From Boletus sp. NGJ (lineage: Eukaryota; Basidiomycota; Agaricomycetes; Boletales; Boletaceae): DNA of 64,000 bases. Made by a program: the position numbers and the translations under genes. Of the stretch, positions 20,537-31,682 are shown piece after piece. The notes under the pieces were generated by a model. It had not been told where the DNA came from and did no database searches. It worked only from the letters and a program-made list of their open reading frames with translations. The stretch lies in assembly GCA_019096195.1 (NCBI GenBank), contig JAGTXK010000138.1, positions 248,001-312,000 of the forward strand. Direction: 5' to 3'. Position 1 is the first letter of the stretch. The number at the start of each line of letters is the position of its first letter.

Positions 20537-22024
20537 ATGCCCCTGAGGGTAGGATACGGTGATTTGTTCTCGGTGAGAAGTTCAAGGGTTGCCAGGCACT
20601 GATAGAATCCGTACCAGTTCGCGAGCACTTTTGCTCCCCTTTGCTCCAGCTTGCGGCTGCCGACCAGGGCAAGATGTTCACGCTCATAGAATGTCCTAGT
20701 ACGGGTTACAATACCTCATGTTCGATTATCGATGAATGTCCATGCCAGGTGGGACGGGCCAGCTAATCTCCCGTCTGACAAGCGACGAGATCGATATTGC
20801 GATGTACTCCATTTTCTCCTTGACGGTGTATCTACGTCTTACTAGACCTCCCACGTTTCTCTGATACGACAGTGCCCTCACGGATCCCCTGATAGCGGGC
20901 ATTGCAAAGGGGTCCAAGGCATACAAGCTCATCGGGAGTTACGTCACCTCCCCTCTGAGATGGTACGTTCACCGTCCCATTCGTTTCATTCGAGTCCCAG
21001 AACGAAGATAAGTTAATGTTAGCTGATGCTGTACTGCAGGGCTGTGATCACAGGATCCGAGGTATCTGCGTACCAGCAGATATCTGATCTTCGCGGCACG
21101 ACGCTCGGAATCTCAAGAAATGGCAGGTACGCCCTTTGCCCCTGAGTATTCGTCATACCCCCGTCCCACGCCCTCGTGCCTTGCCCGCTCGGGATAAACA
21201 CAGCGGTAGCCAAACCATGGCATATGTGATGGCTCTACAGCAAGGTTGGCCCACCGAGGATCTCCGATTCCAGGGTATGTCAATACGTTATTCCTGTGTA
21301 TCCCCTATCTAGACCACGTTTCCCGTGCGCAGTTAACAATGACATCCGCGGTCTGATCGATTCCGTGAACAAAGGGTCGACGAGTGCGTTCATGTGGGAA
21401 TGGTTCACCACCAAACCGTTTGCCGACGCTGGGGAGTGTCGCTTTGTACGTCCAACACCGGCAGTCTCCCCCTCAACTCCGTGTCAGCGCGGAGATTGAT
21501 CTAATGAACTCATATACGTGTGTTGGTTAGATTGGCGAAGTTCCGACGCCGTGGTCGTCATGGCTCATCGCGGCACATCCCACGCGCCCGCCACCCTCTG
21601 ATGTGCGCGAGTTCCTAGATAAGCTCTCGGGTTATGTGCGGACGTTTGCTTCCCCCGAGCATCGTGCAGGCCCAAGCGTGGCGTTCATCCAGCAGACGTT
21701 TGGGTATCCGGAAGAGGACGTCAAGGTGGGATTTGTCACTTTATTGTTCCGTCTTGGGGCGTGCGGGTGATCGTTGTTCTTACTTTGCTGTAGGCATGGC
21801 TACAGGCTGTTGCGTATCCAGATGACTGCGCGGAAATTCCGGCCCGTGTCATTACCAACACCCTTGCGTGAGTAATTCATCAAGGCTGTGACAACAGGAA
21901 CTCACTTGACATCGTTCGGCATCTGCCCGTCAGTGTCCTCCAGAAGGCAGGTGTGGTGACGGCTCCTCAGGGGGGATTCGATTTGGCACAGTTTCTGGAT
22001 ACCGATATTGTTAAGCTTACCTGA
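20537..22024 (+). CDS. Ca3427-like periplasmic-binding-fold (PBP2) protein
   Basis: Type 2 periplasmic-binding-protein fold related to NMT1/THI5 and bacterial ABC substrate-binding proteins, but in the fungal Ca3427-like group; the ligand is unknown. Exon 1 is short: MPLRVGYV, with the Val codon split by an intron, joins REHFCSPLLQLAAADQGK. Then come CPSGTGQLISRLTSDEIDIA, IAGIAKGSKAYKLIGSYVTSPLRWAV, LRGTTLGISRNGSQTMAYVMALQQGW, GLIDSVNKGSTSAFMWEWFTTKPF and IGEVPTPWSSWLIAAHP. The last exons give VLQKAGVVTAPQGGFDLAQFLD and end at 22024. No signal peptide or membrane anchor is visible, so it is probably cytosolic. The gene follows the YIPF6-like gene on the same strand after 216 bp. Confidence 0.85.
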
Positions 22025-22413
22025 TGTGCTGTCGAACCTGTGATGGGCGCAGCTCCGATTATGGGTAATGTAACGGGGGGAATCAATCGATTTGTTTGTC
22101 TGAGAGAGAAAACGCGGTGTCCTCTCTGGAGAAGGGTGAAAATTTGTCCGCAACAACATTAAGCAACAACATAGAAGAAACAAGTAGAGGACTAGATCGT
22201 TACAGTACGTACATGTTACGAGTGCAGTATCCGTCGAGAAAGACGGTGTCAAGTGTTGTGTAAAATGTACACTCTAAGTTCCAAGCGTCCTATGATAAGT
22301 AAGAGCGAATCAAATGAATGTTCATCGAATTATCCTTCGGTGGGACTGGAGGTCCAATAAATCTTTAGACAGAGACATGTGAGCGGACGCGAACGCGGGG
22401 GTAAAGTTACCGC
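22025..22413. other. Convergent 3' intergenic region
   Basis: Lies between the stops of the PBP2-like gene (+) and the F-box-like gene (-). No gene seen. A C-terminal extra exon of the F-box-like gene could lie here, because its stop overlaps a GTAAGC donor-like site. Confidence 0.45.
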
Positions 22414-24421
22414 TTACCGAAACCAGATGCGCCCCCCGCCGCTCTTTTCTCGCACAAGCTCCCAGACGAATACCTCACCTGCGAGTCCGGAAATACAATC
22501 AATGAGGGTTTCCCTGCCTTCCTGTGTCCCTTCTGCCTCGAGGACCCACTCGCCCCGCCAGCCCTCGCCAAGTCCGTCGTCGACATCCATAAAGCCCATG
22601 CCGACACGTGCGCGCGCTATCCACATGTACTTCTTTACCATCGCCCAACCACCGGGCGAGTGGGGACTCGGAACGCGTGTCGCGGTGTTTACAAGCGTAG
22701 TTTCGGGAACGCCTCCACCACCTGGCGGTGCAAGTGTGAAGGTAGGGTTCGCGTTAAAAGACATGAGGTGGGTGTAGTAGAAGGGCGACGGGAGGCTGAG
22801 AGGGTCTGAGAGTGGTGGGGGGGCTGGAGGCGAAAAGGGGACGAGTGTATCGCCATCAAAGAGTAGCCAAGTATTTCGAGACGTAGACCGTTCTTCGGGA
22901 GTAAGATCTAGTTGAGATTGTGTGCCGTCTGGAGTTGAGGGAACATAACCAAAGTTGCAAACGACGTCTCCGGCCGAGAGGTATTGCCAGAGTCCCCCGA
23001 CCTGGAGCTGTGCCTCACAAGCCGCAATGGCATCGGGAGAGAGGACATTGCAAGGGACGAAGACGCGAAGGACGGGAGCACGGGTCCTTGAAAGCGCAGA
23101 AGAGAGATCGTGGGGAGAGCTGGGGGTACGTACGTCGTATTGCGCTTTTCGAATGGAGGGCGGGTTTGAGTTACTGCTGATGGAGGATGCGCAGGAGACA
23201 TCGGCAGATGCGCTACGTTTGTGGATCCCTGTAAAGGGACGGGAGAAATCTTCCTCGGAATGGGAGGTGGGGCGGGCGAACGGAGGGACGGGCGGCGGGC
23301 CCGGGACATTCCGTGGGGCGGCGGAGCGTCTCCATGAAGCTTCGAAATACTTGAGTGTGCGCGGCTCCGTTGGCGGCGGAGGGCGGGGGGGAGGAGCACC
23401 AAAAACGGAAAGCTTCCGTGGGCGTTCCTTGATCGGGGGTTGTAGAGTAGCGTCAGCCCGCGATAAGGGGCTGGAACGCGGGACGCTGGTTGAACGGTGG
23501 GTGTCTGAGGAGCCATGAGTACTAGCATCAGAAAGCTGGACATCAGACACATCGGACAGGTAGGACAGTGGAGCCGGGAAAGTGAGCTCGCGGAGGGCAC
23601 GAGGCGGAGAGCCGGTCGGTGATGGAAACCGAGACGGCTGCCGCGGAAGGTCAGAGTCGATAGGCAACGGGAGAGGGGAGCTGTGAACGAGGGACTGCAA
23701 GAAAAGGACGAAGCGGGAATGTGTACTGGCAAGGGTAGCGAGTCGAATGGTTATTGCTGCGGTCGCACTGTCGTTGATCGGGTCATGAGCAAAGGACCTC
23801 GAGAGGCTGGCAAGCGCGTGCATGGGATACTGGTGAAGCGGCACTCGTTGTGAGAGTACTGGATGATTTCAAACGAAGGATAAACAACGTGCACATGGGG
23901 AGAGGAAAGAAGGACGAACATAGGAGATGGAGGTCATGGAGGGTGACATGGACAGGCTGGAGCGCGGAGAGATCCCTCTGCCGCAAGGCTACACGGTAAC
24001 CTGGTAGATAATGAGAGAGAATGACATCCCTGATGTCACGAGAGGCCCAGAGACGCCTGACGCCGGAACAGGTCGCAAAGAGGGCATACAGATCGTCCCA
24101 TGAAGTAAAGTGGAGGATTCGGGCGAGCAGCCGGGGTTGCCGCAGTACTAGCACGACATTTCGGCGCATGTTGCGCCAAGCCTTGGACTTGAGCAGGGGG
24201 GCGGAGGGCTTAGGGAGGGACGCCAGGTTGTGGTTCGGCTGCCTGGGGATATCGGGGACAGGCTTTTGACGGTCCTGGGTGTTTTGGTGGTTCCTCTGAA
24301 TCGGTGGGAATTGGTGGGGAAGGGCGGGGAGGGGGCGGTCGTCGACGGAGGGGGGGTCGGAGGAGGTGGAGGAGGCATCCGAGCTTGTGAGGGAGGGAGT
24401 TCTCTCTGGGTAGGGATCCAT
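22414..24421 (-). CDS. F-box-like domain protein with long disordered region
   Basis: Two exons: the first ends in LHDLHLL, the second begins with [18 protein letters not shown], separated by an intron at about 23862-23925. Residues about 70-130 ([28 protein letters not shown]) resemble an F-box, so a role as a substrate adaptor of an SCF ubiquitin ligase is possible. The middle is Pro- and Ser-rich and probably disordered. The C-terminal 200 residues look folded ([72 protein letters not shown]) and may bind a partner; I do not know this domain. A second ATG six codons upstream (24439) is possible. The stop could be bypassed if GTAAGC at the end is used as a donor. Confidence 0.78.
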
Positions 24422-24544
24422 GCTAAGGAAGGGAAACATCCCGGTACTGCGGGCTACATAGGTTACTTGTATTACAATAAAGTACTTATCAATATTTCTA
24501 CCATCGCTTTACATCTGTTTGTCACTCCTTACCTTTTAACCGCC
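24422..24544. promoter_or_regulatory. 123-bp bidirectional promoter, F-box-like gene / IWS1
   Basis: The two start codons face away from each other with 123 bp between them, so both promoters must lie in or overlap this gap. Confidence 0.6.
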
Positions 24545-25849
24545 ATGGCGCCGGTCAGTCCTAGGACCTCTCCAAGCGCGCGACCCCACACTCACCGCCC
24601 CCACAGACAACTCTCGCGCGCGACATTTTCGGCGACGGCTCTGAGCTCTCTTCCGAAGAGGATGGCACGTCTTCCCCCTCGCGTCTCCCTTCTCTCACCC
24701 TCATCTTGCCACAGATGTCCCCCAGAACCGCCAGCGTCAGAGACCCGCACCCGTCGAGCAGGAACTCGATGCCTCATCCCCCGAGTCAAGCGATGCTTAT
24801 GAACAGGAACGTCTCTCCAAACAAAAACGCAGAGTCAAGCGCCGCACAGACGATCGTGATGGCCGCCAGGCCCAGAAAAAGCGCAAGCGGAAACAAATTA
24901 CCGAGGAAGACTTGAACGATCTTCCCCCAGAGAAGGGTTCGTCCTCCCCTTCGTTCCGTCGGTCCATGTGCAAACCCTTTTCTCAGCGAACAAGCTCCGG
25001 CTCGACATGCAGTTCGACGCCATACTTAAACCAAAAAAAGGTTCTCGGCAAAAAAAGCGAAAAAAGGATGACGACGACGCTCTCGATCGCTTCGCAGATG
25101 AAGAGGTTTCTCGTCTTCGCGAAGCCATGCTGGGCGCCGCAGCCGATGACGAACAGGCGAACCGCGAGAAGCTACCTGCAACAAACAAGCTCAAACTCCT
25201 CCCTCAGGTCATGGAAGTTCTCCGCAAGTATGCTGCACGCCACCCTTCCTCTCCGCCACCCGCTAATAGTATCCCACATAGGCAATCCCTCTCACAATCC
25301 ATCATAGACAACAACCTTCTCGAGGGTGTCCGCAGGTGGCTCGAGCCTCTTCCAGACCGCTCTCTGCCCGCTTTGAACATCCAGCGTGACTTTTTCCCAA
25401 TCTTAAAGAAAATGGAATTTATCGATAGTGCCGTTCTCAAAGAGTCTGGATTGGGTCGCATCATCCTATTTTACACCAAATGCAAACGCGTCCACCCTGA
25501 TATGCAGCGCATCGCCAACGATCTCGTCTCCACCTGGTCTCGTCCAATCATCAAACGTAGCGCCTCTTACCGCGATCGTGTTGTTCCCACCGCACAGGAA
25601 GATGCTGCAGAACGTGCCAATGAGCGACTAAACGCCATCCTCGCACGTGCAAAGGAGGGCGAGAAGAACCGCATCAGAAAGAACGCTGTCATGATTCCAC
25701 AGAGAGAATTCGGCAACTACACTGTCGCACCCAAGGCCAACGCAGGCGCCACGAGAAACACTCAGACTGTGGAGAATGATATCGCACGCCGAAAGCTCAA
25801 TGCGGAGCGCCTGAGGAGCCTGTCGAGAAAGATGTCCACAAAACCATAG
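24545..25849 (+). CDS. IWS1: Transcription elongation factor IWS1/Spn1
   Basis: Partner of Spt6 on elongating RNA polymerase II, in the nucleus. Exon 1 is only three codons (MAP). The N-terminal part is acidic and then basic (AQKKRKRKQITEEDLNDLPPEK). The conserved C-terminal domain is the TFIIS N-terminal (LW) fold: [69 protein letters not shown] and DLVSTWSRPIIKRSASYRD. It closes with LSRKMSTKP-stop. The intron at about 25229-25290 joins LRK to QSLSQ in frame. The second and third introns have weak consensus sites and are my best fit. Confidence 0.92.
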
Positions 25850-26836
25850 ATGTACGGTGGGTTTATATGTTGCATCTAGCCCACAGCTTTTATTTGTACG
25901 AGTATGTCCCACTTTACAGTAATGGACCGATGCCATGCCAGAATGCCACGGGAATCAGCCCTACTTATCATCATGCTCCGACCGCGAATCCACGGAGCCA
26001 TAAGTTGGTCGTCGTACACACTCCCATGCTCGTTCCTCCTTCCGCTACTTACCGTTGTCGCACCCAACAAGTACTGCTGCGCGGCGGATACGCTAAAGTT
26101 CTGGCAAGTAGATTCTCGAACCTCATCTTGACCTAGCTCTTAGCCATACACGGCCCGGGCGTGCAAGTATAATAAACTTCCGTGATCTGGCCCCTGTCGG
26201 GGTCTCAGGTAAATTTATTCCATCAAGGTTGCACATGGTTCAGAAGGCAGTGCTTGGCGGGCAAGTTCCTGCTGACATTTGCTCGTTCACATGTTGTTTT
26301 GTCCTAGTACCCCACCGTGAGCTCAAGTATACATTTGTTAACATCCAGCCAAGAAGCCGCAGGCCCGCAGTCAGAACAGTGTCGGAAAAGGTGAGAATCC
26401 CTCTGTAGTGACCGTATTACTGGTAACTGAACAACGCTGTTGCCATATTCAGTGCATGGCTGTGATGATTAAATGCATCACTCACCAGCCGTGTTCCAGT
26501 TACCGTGTCATGAGAATACTGAATACTGCTCGTGAGTGCGTTCTGTTCCTTGTCGCCACTTCAGACCTGACAAGACGGGAACTGTTTCCAGCACATAAAG
26601 TTGAGCTCCGCCTTGATTCCGAGGACACAGAACCAATGGCGAGCTACAGGATTGCCGACCCCGTCTCTGAATAGGACTCAAAGTAGTGATAGACCCATAT
26701 ACACTGGCAGATGCTGTGAAGTACACGGCGCAAGGTGCACTGCCAATAGTCTGCTCAAAGGTGAAAATACTCTGTCTTACGCAGAGCATCGGAAGTGAAT
26801 GCCAAAAATAATCCGCCAATTCGATTTTCCCTTGGG
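25850..26836. other. Intergenic, upstream of peroxygenase copy 2
   Basis: About 1 kb without a supported gene. Open frames on both strands (for example minus strand 26508-26873) have no domain. Similarity to the left inverted arm begins near 26815. Confidence 0.45.
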
Positions 26837-26844
26837 TATATAAG
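26837..26844 (+). promoter_or_regulatory. TATA box of peroxygenase copy 2
   Basis: TATATAAG lies 69-76 bp upstream of the start codon within a GGGTATATAAGATC context that is shared with copy 1, where it has changed to TATATTAG. Confidence 0.6.
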
Positions 26845-26912
26845 ATCACTGGCAGTCGATTTGTCCTCTTCATTCGCCTTTGTTTCCCCTAACTCATCGT
26901 TCATTGTTCGGG

Positions 26913-28423
26913 ATGAAGCTACAGAATCTTGCGATACTAGTCGCGCTCGTCCCATACTCGCTTGGGTTCCCGCACCTGGCGAACTTCCCGGAATATCGTT
27001 CGCTTGCGGGCTTGTCCCCACAAGAGGTCCGGGCTGTAGCGCAAACCTTCAGTAGCGTGCCCGGTGCCCAACCTCTTCCGCCTCCCATCAGTGACACGTC
27101 CGCAAAGTTGGTGTATGACGCGGCCCACCCATACCAGCCTGATCATCCAGGTGATATTCGTGGTCCCTGCCCGGGATTAAATACCCTTGCTTCTCACGGG
27201 GTAAGCGACGGGTGACCTCGGTGATGCGACTTACCCACGAACATGTCCTTTTTGTAAAGTATCTCAGTCGCACCGGCGTAGCTACTCCAGCTGAGATCAT
27301 CAATGCTGTCCAAGAAGGTACGTAGATCATAGCACAGGGATCACCGTTGAGATTTCAATCTGAAACTCAACAGGTTTCAACATGGGATGGAACCTGGCTT
27401 CGTTCGTCACTTATGGGGTATGTCCGAGGGTGTTCCGTCTTCTCGTTTTCCCTGCTAACAGATGGATGGATCTTGAAAATGAAATAGACATTTATTGTTG
27501 ACGGGAACCATCTGACCAACCTGATGTCCATTGGTGCAAATACAACTGCAGAGGATCAACTCACTCCCGGGCTCAACATCCACGGCAACTTTGAAGGTAA
27601 ACTTTGTACCTCTCTCCCGTGACAACGGATATCTTGGGTACTCTCGGATGGTGCGCTGATAACTGCCCTTGACTCTCGACTCTAGGTGATGCTAGTACTA
27701 CTCGTGGAGATTATTATTTCGGCGACAACTACAGTTTCAACGAGACCTTGTTCGATCAGGTAGGCACGAGCCACCGCCTGTATCTATATTACTCATACCT
27801 TTCACACAGCTCGTCTATGCCGCCAATCTTGTCGGAGACGGCATGATCACTGTCGAATCTGCATCCCTGCAAAAGTCCCTCCGCATCAACGATTCCATTG
27901 CACGCAATCCGACCTTTTCGTTCGACACCCCCCGCTACCTCACCGCCTACGCAGAAACGACCTTCCCCCTTGCCTTCTTCGTGAGCAACCAAACGGTGGA
28001 CACGACGATCAACGCCACGTTGGACGACGCCCGGAGCTTCTACGAGATGCACCAGTACCCCGACGGATTCTACCGTCGTCAGGGGGCATACGACTTTCCC
28101 CAGGTCAGCGCCATGTTTGACATGATATTCGGCATGGTCCGTGTGAGGCCTGGTCGTAACGAAGGCGTGAACAACTTTGTGGTGAATCCAGAGGACAATG
28201 GAAGCGTACGTCGATCTTTTGTGGGCCCCGCACGCCGTCTCCCCGTGCTAATCCTTCCTTTTCTCAGTTGTGCTATGCGTACCAGAGACAGACCAACTTG
28301 ACAGCTCAGCTGTACCCCAATCCGACTTCCGAACTCGAGACCGCGATCAAGGCCAATTTGGTCACGTTCTACAAGACGCTTGGAGACCCGAGTTGTGAAC
28401 AACTTTTCCCATATGGGCAGTAG
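26913..28423 (+). CDS. Unspecific peroxygenase (heme-thiolate peroxidase), copy 2
   Basis: Secreted H2O2-dependent peroxygenase. Seven exons (26913-27200, 27260-27317, 27374-27417, 27488-27596, 27686-27759, 27810-28205, 28268-28423) total 1125 bases, 374 residues, in the range of long-type enzymes. MKLQNLAILVALVPYSLG is the signal peptide. FPHLANFPEYRSL follows, then the heme-ligand Cys in RGPCPGLNTLASHGYLSR, FNMGWNLASF, and FEGDASTTRGDYYFG with the catalytic Glu of the EGD motif and its Arg partner. The terminal PSCEQLFPYGQ carries the Cys used for the C-terminal disulfide. Several N-x-S/T sites suggest glycosylation. A strong TATA box lies upstream. The 3' end converges on carnitine acetyltransferase with about 270 bp between stops. 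Confidence 0.94.
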
Positions 28424-28692
28424 GAAAGACCAAATCGGAGCGATGGTTGAACGTTGAGGTCCTACGAGTGTTCCATTATCCTGTAGATGTAGCTCTCTTC
28501 CCATCGGTATACTACGAGTCGATTTCTTTGTACTCAATGTCGATATATTGGACGTTAATCTCAGTACCTTTCATGACGATATTCTAGAGTAGATGTTCAA
28601 GGTATTACATGAGTGCCCAGGTAAGTCGTCTGCACTTGTATGCTCCGTCGACACGTCGGTTGGGGTTACTTTGTATAAATAATACTACGGCC

Positions 28693-31640
28693 TCAGAGCC
28701 GTGGTTTCGCGAGGGCAGCATCCCCAAGCTGTTGAATCGTGTTGTTAAGTGTGTTCGCCTCCAGGTGGTCTGCACTGGCGTTTAATGTGTCAGCAGGTTC
28801 GGCGTTTGTAGACGCGAATTCGCCTTCCTGGCCGCTCTTGTTGGCCGACAGACATATTTCTCTCATGTCTCGGAGGGCGTCTGCGACATGCTCGATAAAG
28901 ACTCGTGTAGACGTCGTCGGACACGAGTGCTTGGATTCAACGCAGAATTTAATGGCGTGCGGGCCAATGAGATCTATCCGTTGAACGCGACATCACGGAT
29001 AGCATCGTCAGTAGGAGAGTTATAGGACGAAGATTAGTACGGTCCAGACGGAGAGATCAATGACGGAATGGATTTTCATATGCATGAGACATATTCGTGG
29101 TCAGCACTGCAGAGTAGCGGGTGACGATGAATATAGGTCGCTCACAGTTTACTCCATAGCCATCTTCGTACGGAGATCCGAACCTACGAGGATGAGATCG
29201 TTGTCAATAACGCATGGAGGCGTGCAACATTTGGGAATGCAATCGGGAGGCGATGCGCCAGAATGGCAGCCCTCACCATCGTAGAAAGACAGGTTGACAC
29301 GCGCACTTACCCAGTTCCCCTGAACCACCATCCTTCGCTCAGACCACTCGTCGACAGCCGCCATTCTTGGCTTTTCTTGAAAATAGCATCCTCAAACAGA
29401 GGGATACTTGGTCCTGAAGCTGAAACAGGTTGGGACGTTACCCTTCCGCGCACAATAGTATCTCGAGAGAAGGCATCTTGGCTAACATCTGAGGGGATTT
29501 CAGAAATGTCATCCAGCCATGCCCATCCATCACTGAGGATATATCGTAGGCCAAGAAGATGTCGGTCGATCCCGCGGCCCATCATTGCTGAGCGAGCGAG
29601 TGAAGAATGAACTTTGAGAGCAGACTGGAGGAGAGGGTACAGATGAGGCAACGGCTGTGGTGTACAGAATGCATGTGTCATGTAGGATCACGATCCGATA
29701 TCAGCGCAGGAAGGACAATTATCAGATACAACGTCGTCAACGTCATCTTATATCAACATTGAGTGTACTCACTTCGCTCCGCGTCTGGCCCGGACATCTC
29801 CCCTTCCATCCTGTAAATGCCATCATAAAAGCATAACTCTCCGTCGTAAATGAACGTATTGTCTCAGTACGTCCGTGCTGGAATGTTCGGGTGAGTGCTG
29901 TTTCGTATACTGGGGTTGGGCGCTGATGGATTCGAAAGTATGCAAGTTGGAGCGCGAGCTGGACAAAGGCATCGGGCTGATACGATGCTGTTAGTGGGGA
30001 AGTGAGTACGTTTGATCAAAAAGGATGCACTCGAAGGAAGTGTAGCTTACACAATCGCTTCATCTCCTCGCCTCCCCACTCCTCGAAATAGGATACTTGG
30101 TGGTCTGAGTTCGAAATCAGCGTCCGTGCATGCTGTTTCGCATTCTCAATTGCGATCTGCATCGATGGCGAGGAGACAAAATTGAGCCGTGTCCAACGTG
30201 AGCGTGACCCAATTTCTAGACCTTCCAATCTGTCCTCTTGATGGTTGTTCTTGAATGGAACATCAACCAAACCCCCACAGATGCTTACCCCATTGGCCCC
30301 AGCGACTGCCCACTCGCAAACCACACTTGGGACCAATGCGTCCACTGGGGAATGTTCACCCATTGCACCTGCTCGTGTGCTGGGTTCGACAATGAGAGAC
30401 AGAGGTTTGTCAAAGAAGCGGTTGAGTGCTGAAGGTGAGGAACGGATTGCATATTGGTGAGACAAGAGGTCAGAGGGTACTGTTGACAAAGGCCGGGGTG
30501 ATTGGGAGAGGGACGAGTCAGGAACATGTTGATCGAAGTCGAAAGTCAGGCGGAGGTTTTCATCGCGTTGGTCTGCGGGTACAGAAGGAGCGGGCCAATG
30601 GTCAAGGCAAACGACAAACAGAGACTGGTGTATAGCTTCGAATGCGCGTTTGTTTTGTGGAGATATGGACAGCAACATTGAGTAGTTCTGTTAGGTTCAT
30701 CAAGCAACGTCAGACTATGGCAAGAATGAAGAGGTGGCGTAGATTCCTACCCGAGACCATTCATCTCTATCGTCTGCTGAGAGGACACCGATTTCTACAG
30801 GCAATTCACCATTGCGCTGGCGACGCTGGACATCAATTACAACTGCCCTCATACCACGTTCAATCTCGTCAGCATGCAAGGGTGCACCAGTGGTTGGGTC
30901 TGCTACGCGAAGTGCATAGTAATAATCATGTGCTAGGACGGTGACTGTGGATGCCCAGGGTGAAGTGGGAGACGCAAGAGCGGTAAGGGTGTCAGAAGGA
31001 TGTTGAGGGAGACGGCAGAGATTGAATATTTGGGCAGTGCAATGTTTTAGCCATAGACCTAATCGGTGGTTCATAAACAGAGGTGAAGAGAGAAGACATG
31101 GTAGTACCCATCCGAGTGGTGTCAGGATATAGGTCCCGGCTGCTCCCTCGCGAACGTGAGCCAGAGAAGTGGGAATGGAGAAGATACACACGAGTGCATT
31201 CGGTGCTTGAAATCAAGGATGCCGTGCACAAGACAGGCTGCTCTCCTGACTTGCCAAGGCGTGATTCCCTCTGCGTGGTTCGTGACTACTTCGGGTGGAA
31301 CATTGGAATCATTCACAAAGGTGAGCCACCAGTTCGAGTTCACGAGGAGGGGTGCTCTCCACTCGAGATAGGTCTTTTTCATCCAAAAATTGTCATCGAG
31401 CCAGTTGTGTGGCGAGACCCTGTCGAGTGCGCGAAGACGCGCCTGGGCGCGCCGCGCGGGGCCATCGAGAAAGGCATTGACGAGTGCTTGCTGTCGGGCA
31501 TGGGCAGCGGCAAAGGGGGGTCCGCCGCTGTGCTCGTCGGCAAGGAGGACTGGCTGCACGGAGCGAAGATAGCCGTCGAGCGTCCTTTTAATGTCTGGCA
31601 CAGGCAGACGGGGCAGCTGCGACATCACCGACCGATGCAT
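28693..31640 (-). CDS. Carnitine O-acetyltransferase
   Basis: Moves acetyl groups between CoA and carnitine in peroxisomes and mitochondria, needed on fatty acids, acetate or ethanol. Family blocks appear in order: SQLPRLPVPDIKRTLDGYL; IFNLCRLPQHPSDT; DHWPAPSV; the catalytic His in AGAMGEHSPVDAL; SPDAFVQLALQLAY; GRTETIRSF (carnitine/CoA site); GIDRHLLGLRY; the STS motif in WRLSTSGLS; YEDGYGVN; and the final FCVESKHSCPTTST. It ends at 28693. An intron with donor GTACTA joins DTTRMG to LWLKHCTAQ in frame. Two start ATGs are possible, 31640 and 31625; neither gives a clear targeting signal. It is divergent from RMI1 with 42-57 bp between starts. A decayed copy of its 3' end is at 82-365. Confidence 0.92.
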
Positions 31641-31682
31641 GTAACTATGTGACACGTGACCCGTCGCGAGACGTTTTCATTC
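31641..31682. promoter_or_regulatory. Very short bidirectional promoter, carnitine acetyltransferase / RMI1
   Basis: The facing start codons are 42 bp apart (57 bp if the second ATG of the acetyltransferase is used), so the 5' UTRs are tiny or the two transcription units overlap. Confidence 0.6.

Larger units (their letters stand above)
26815..28965 (+). repeat. Right arm of inverted segmental duplication
   Basis: Inverted counterpart of 82-2235. It contains the TATA element, the whole peroxygenase gene and the last exon of carnitine acetyltransferase. Here both genes are intact, while the left arm keeps only the peroxygenase intact. Confidence 0.75.

Noticed and set aside
22414-23518. Long plus-strand open frames opposite the F-box-like gene (for example 22955-23518)
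   Set aside because: Shadows of a GC-rich real exon on the other strand; no domain.
26508-26873. Minus-strand open frame upstream of peroxygenase copy 2
   Set aside because: Covers the TATA box region of the peroxygenase and has no recognisable features.
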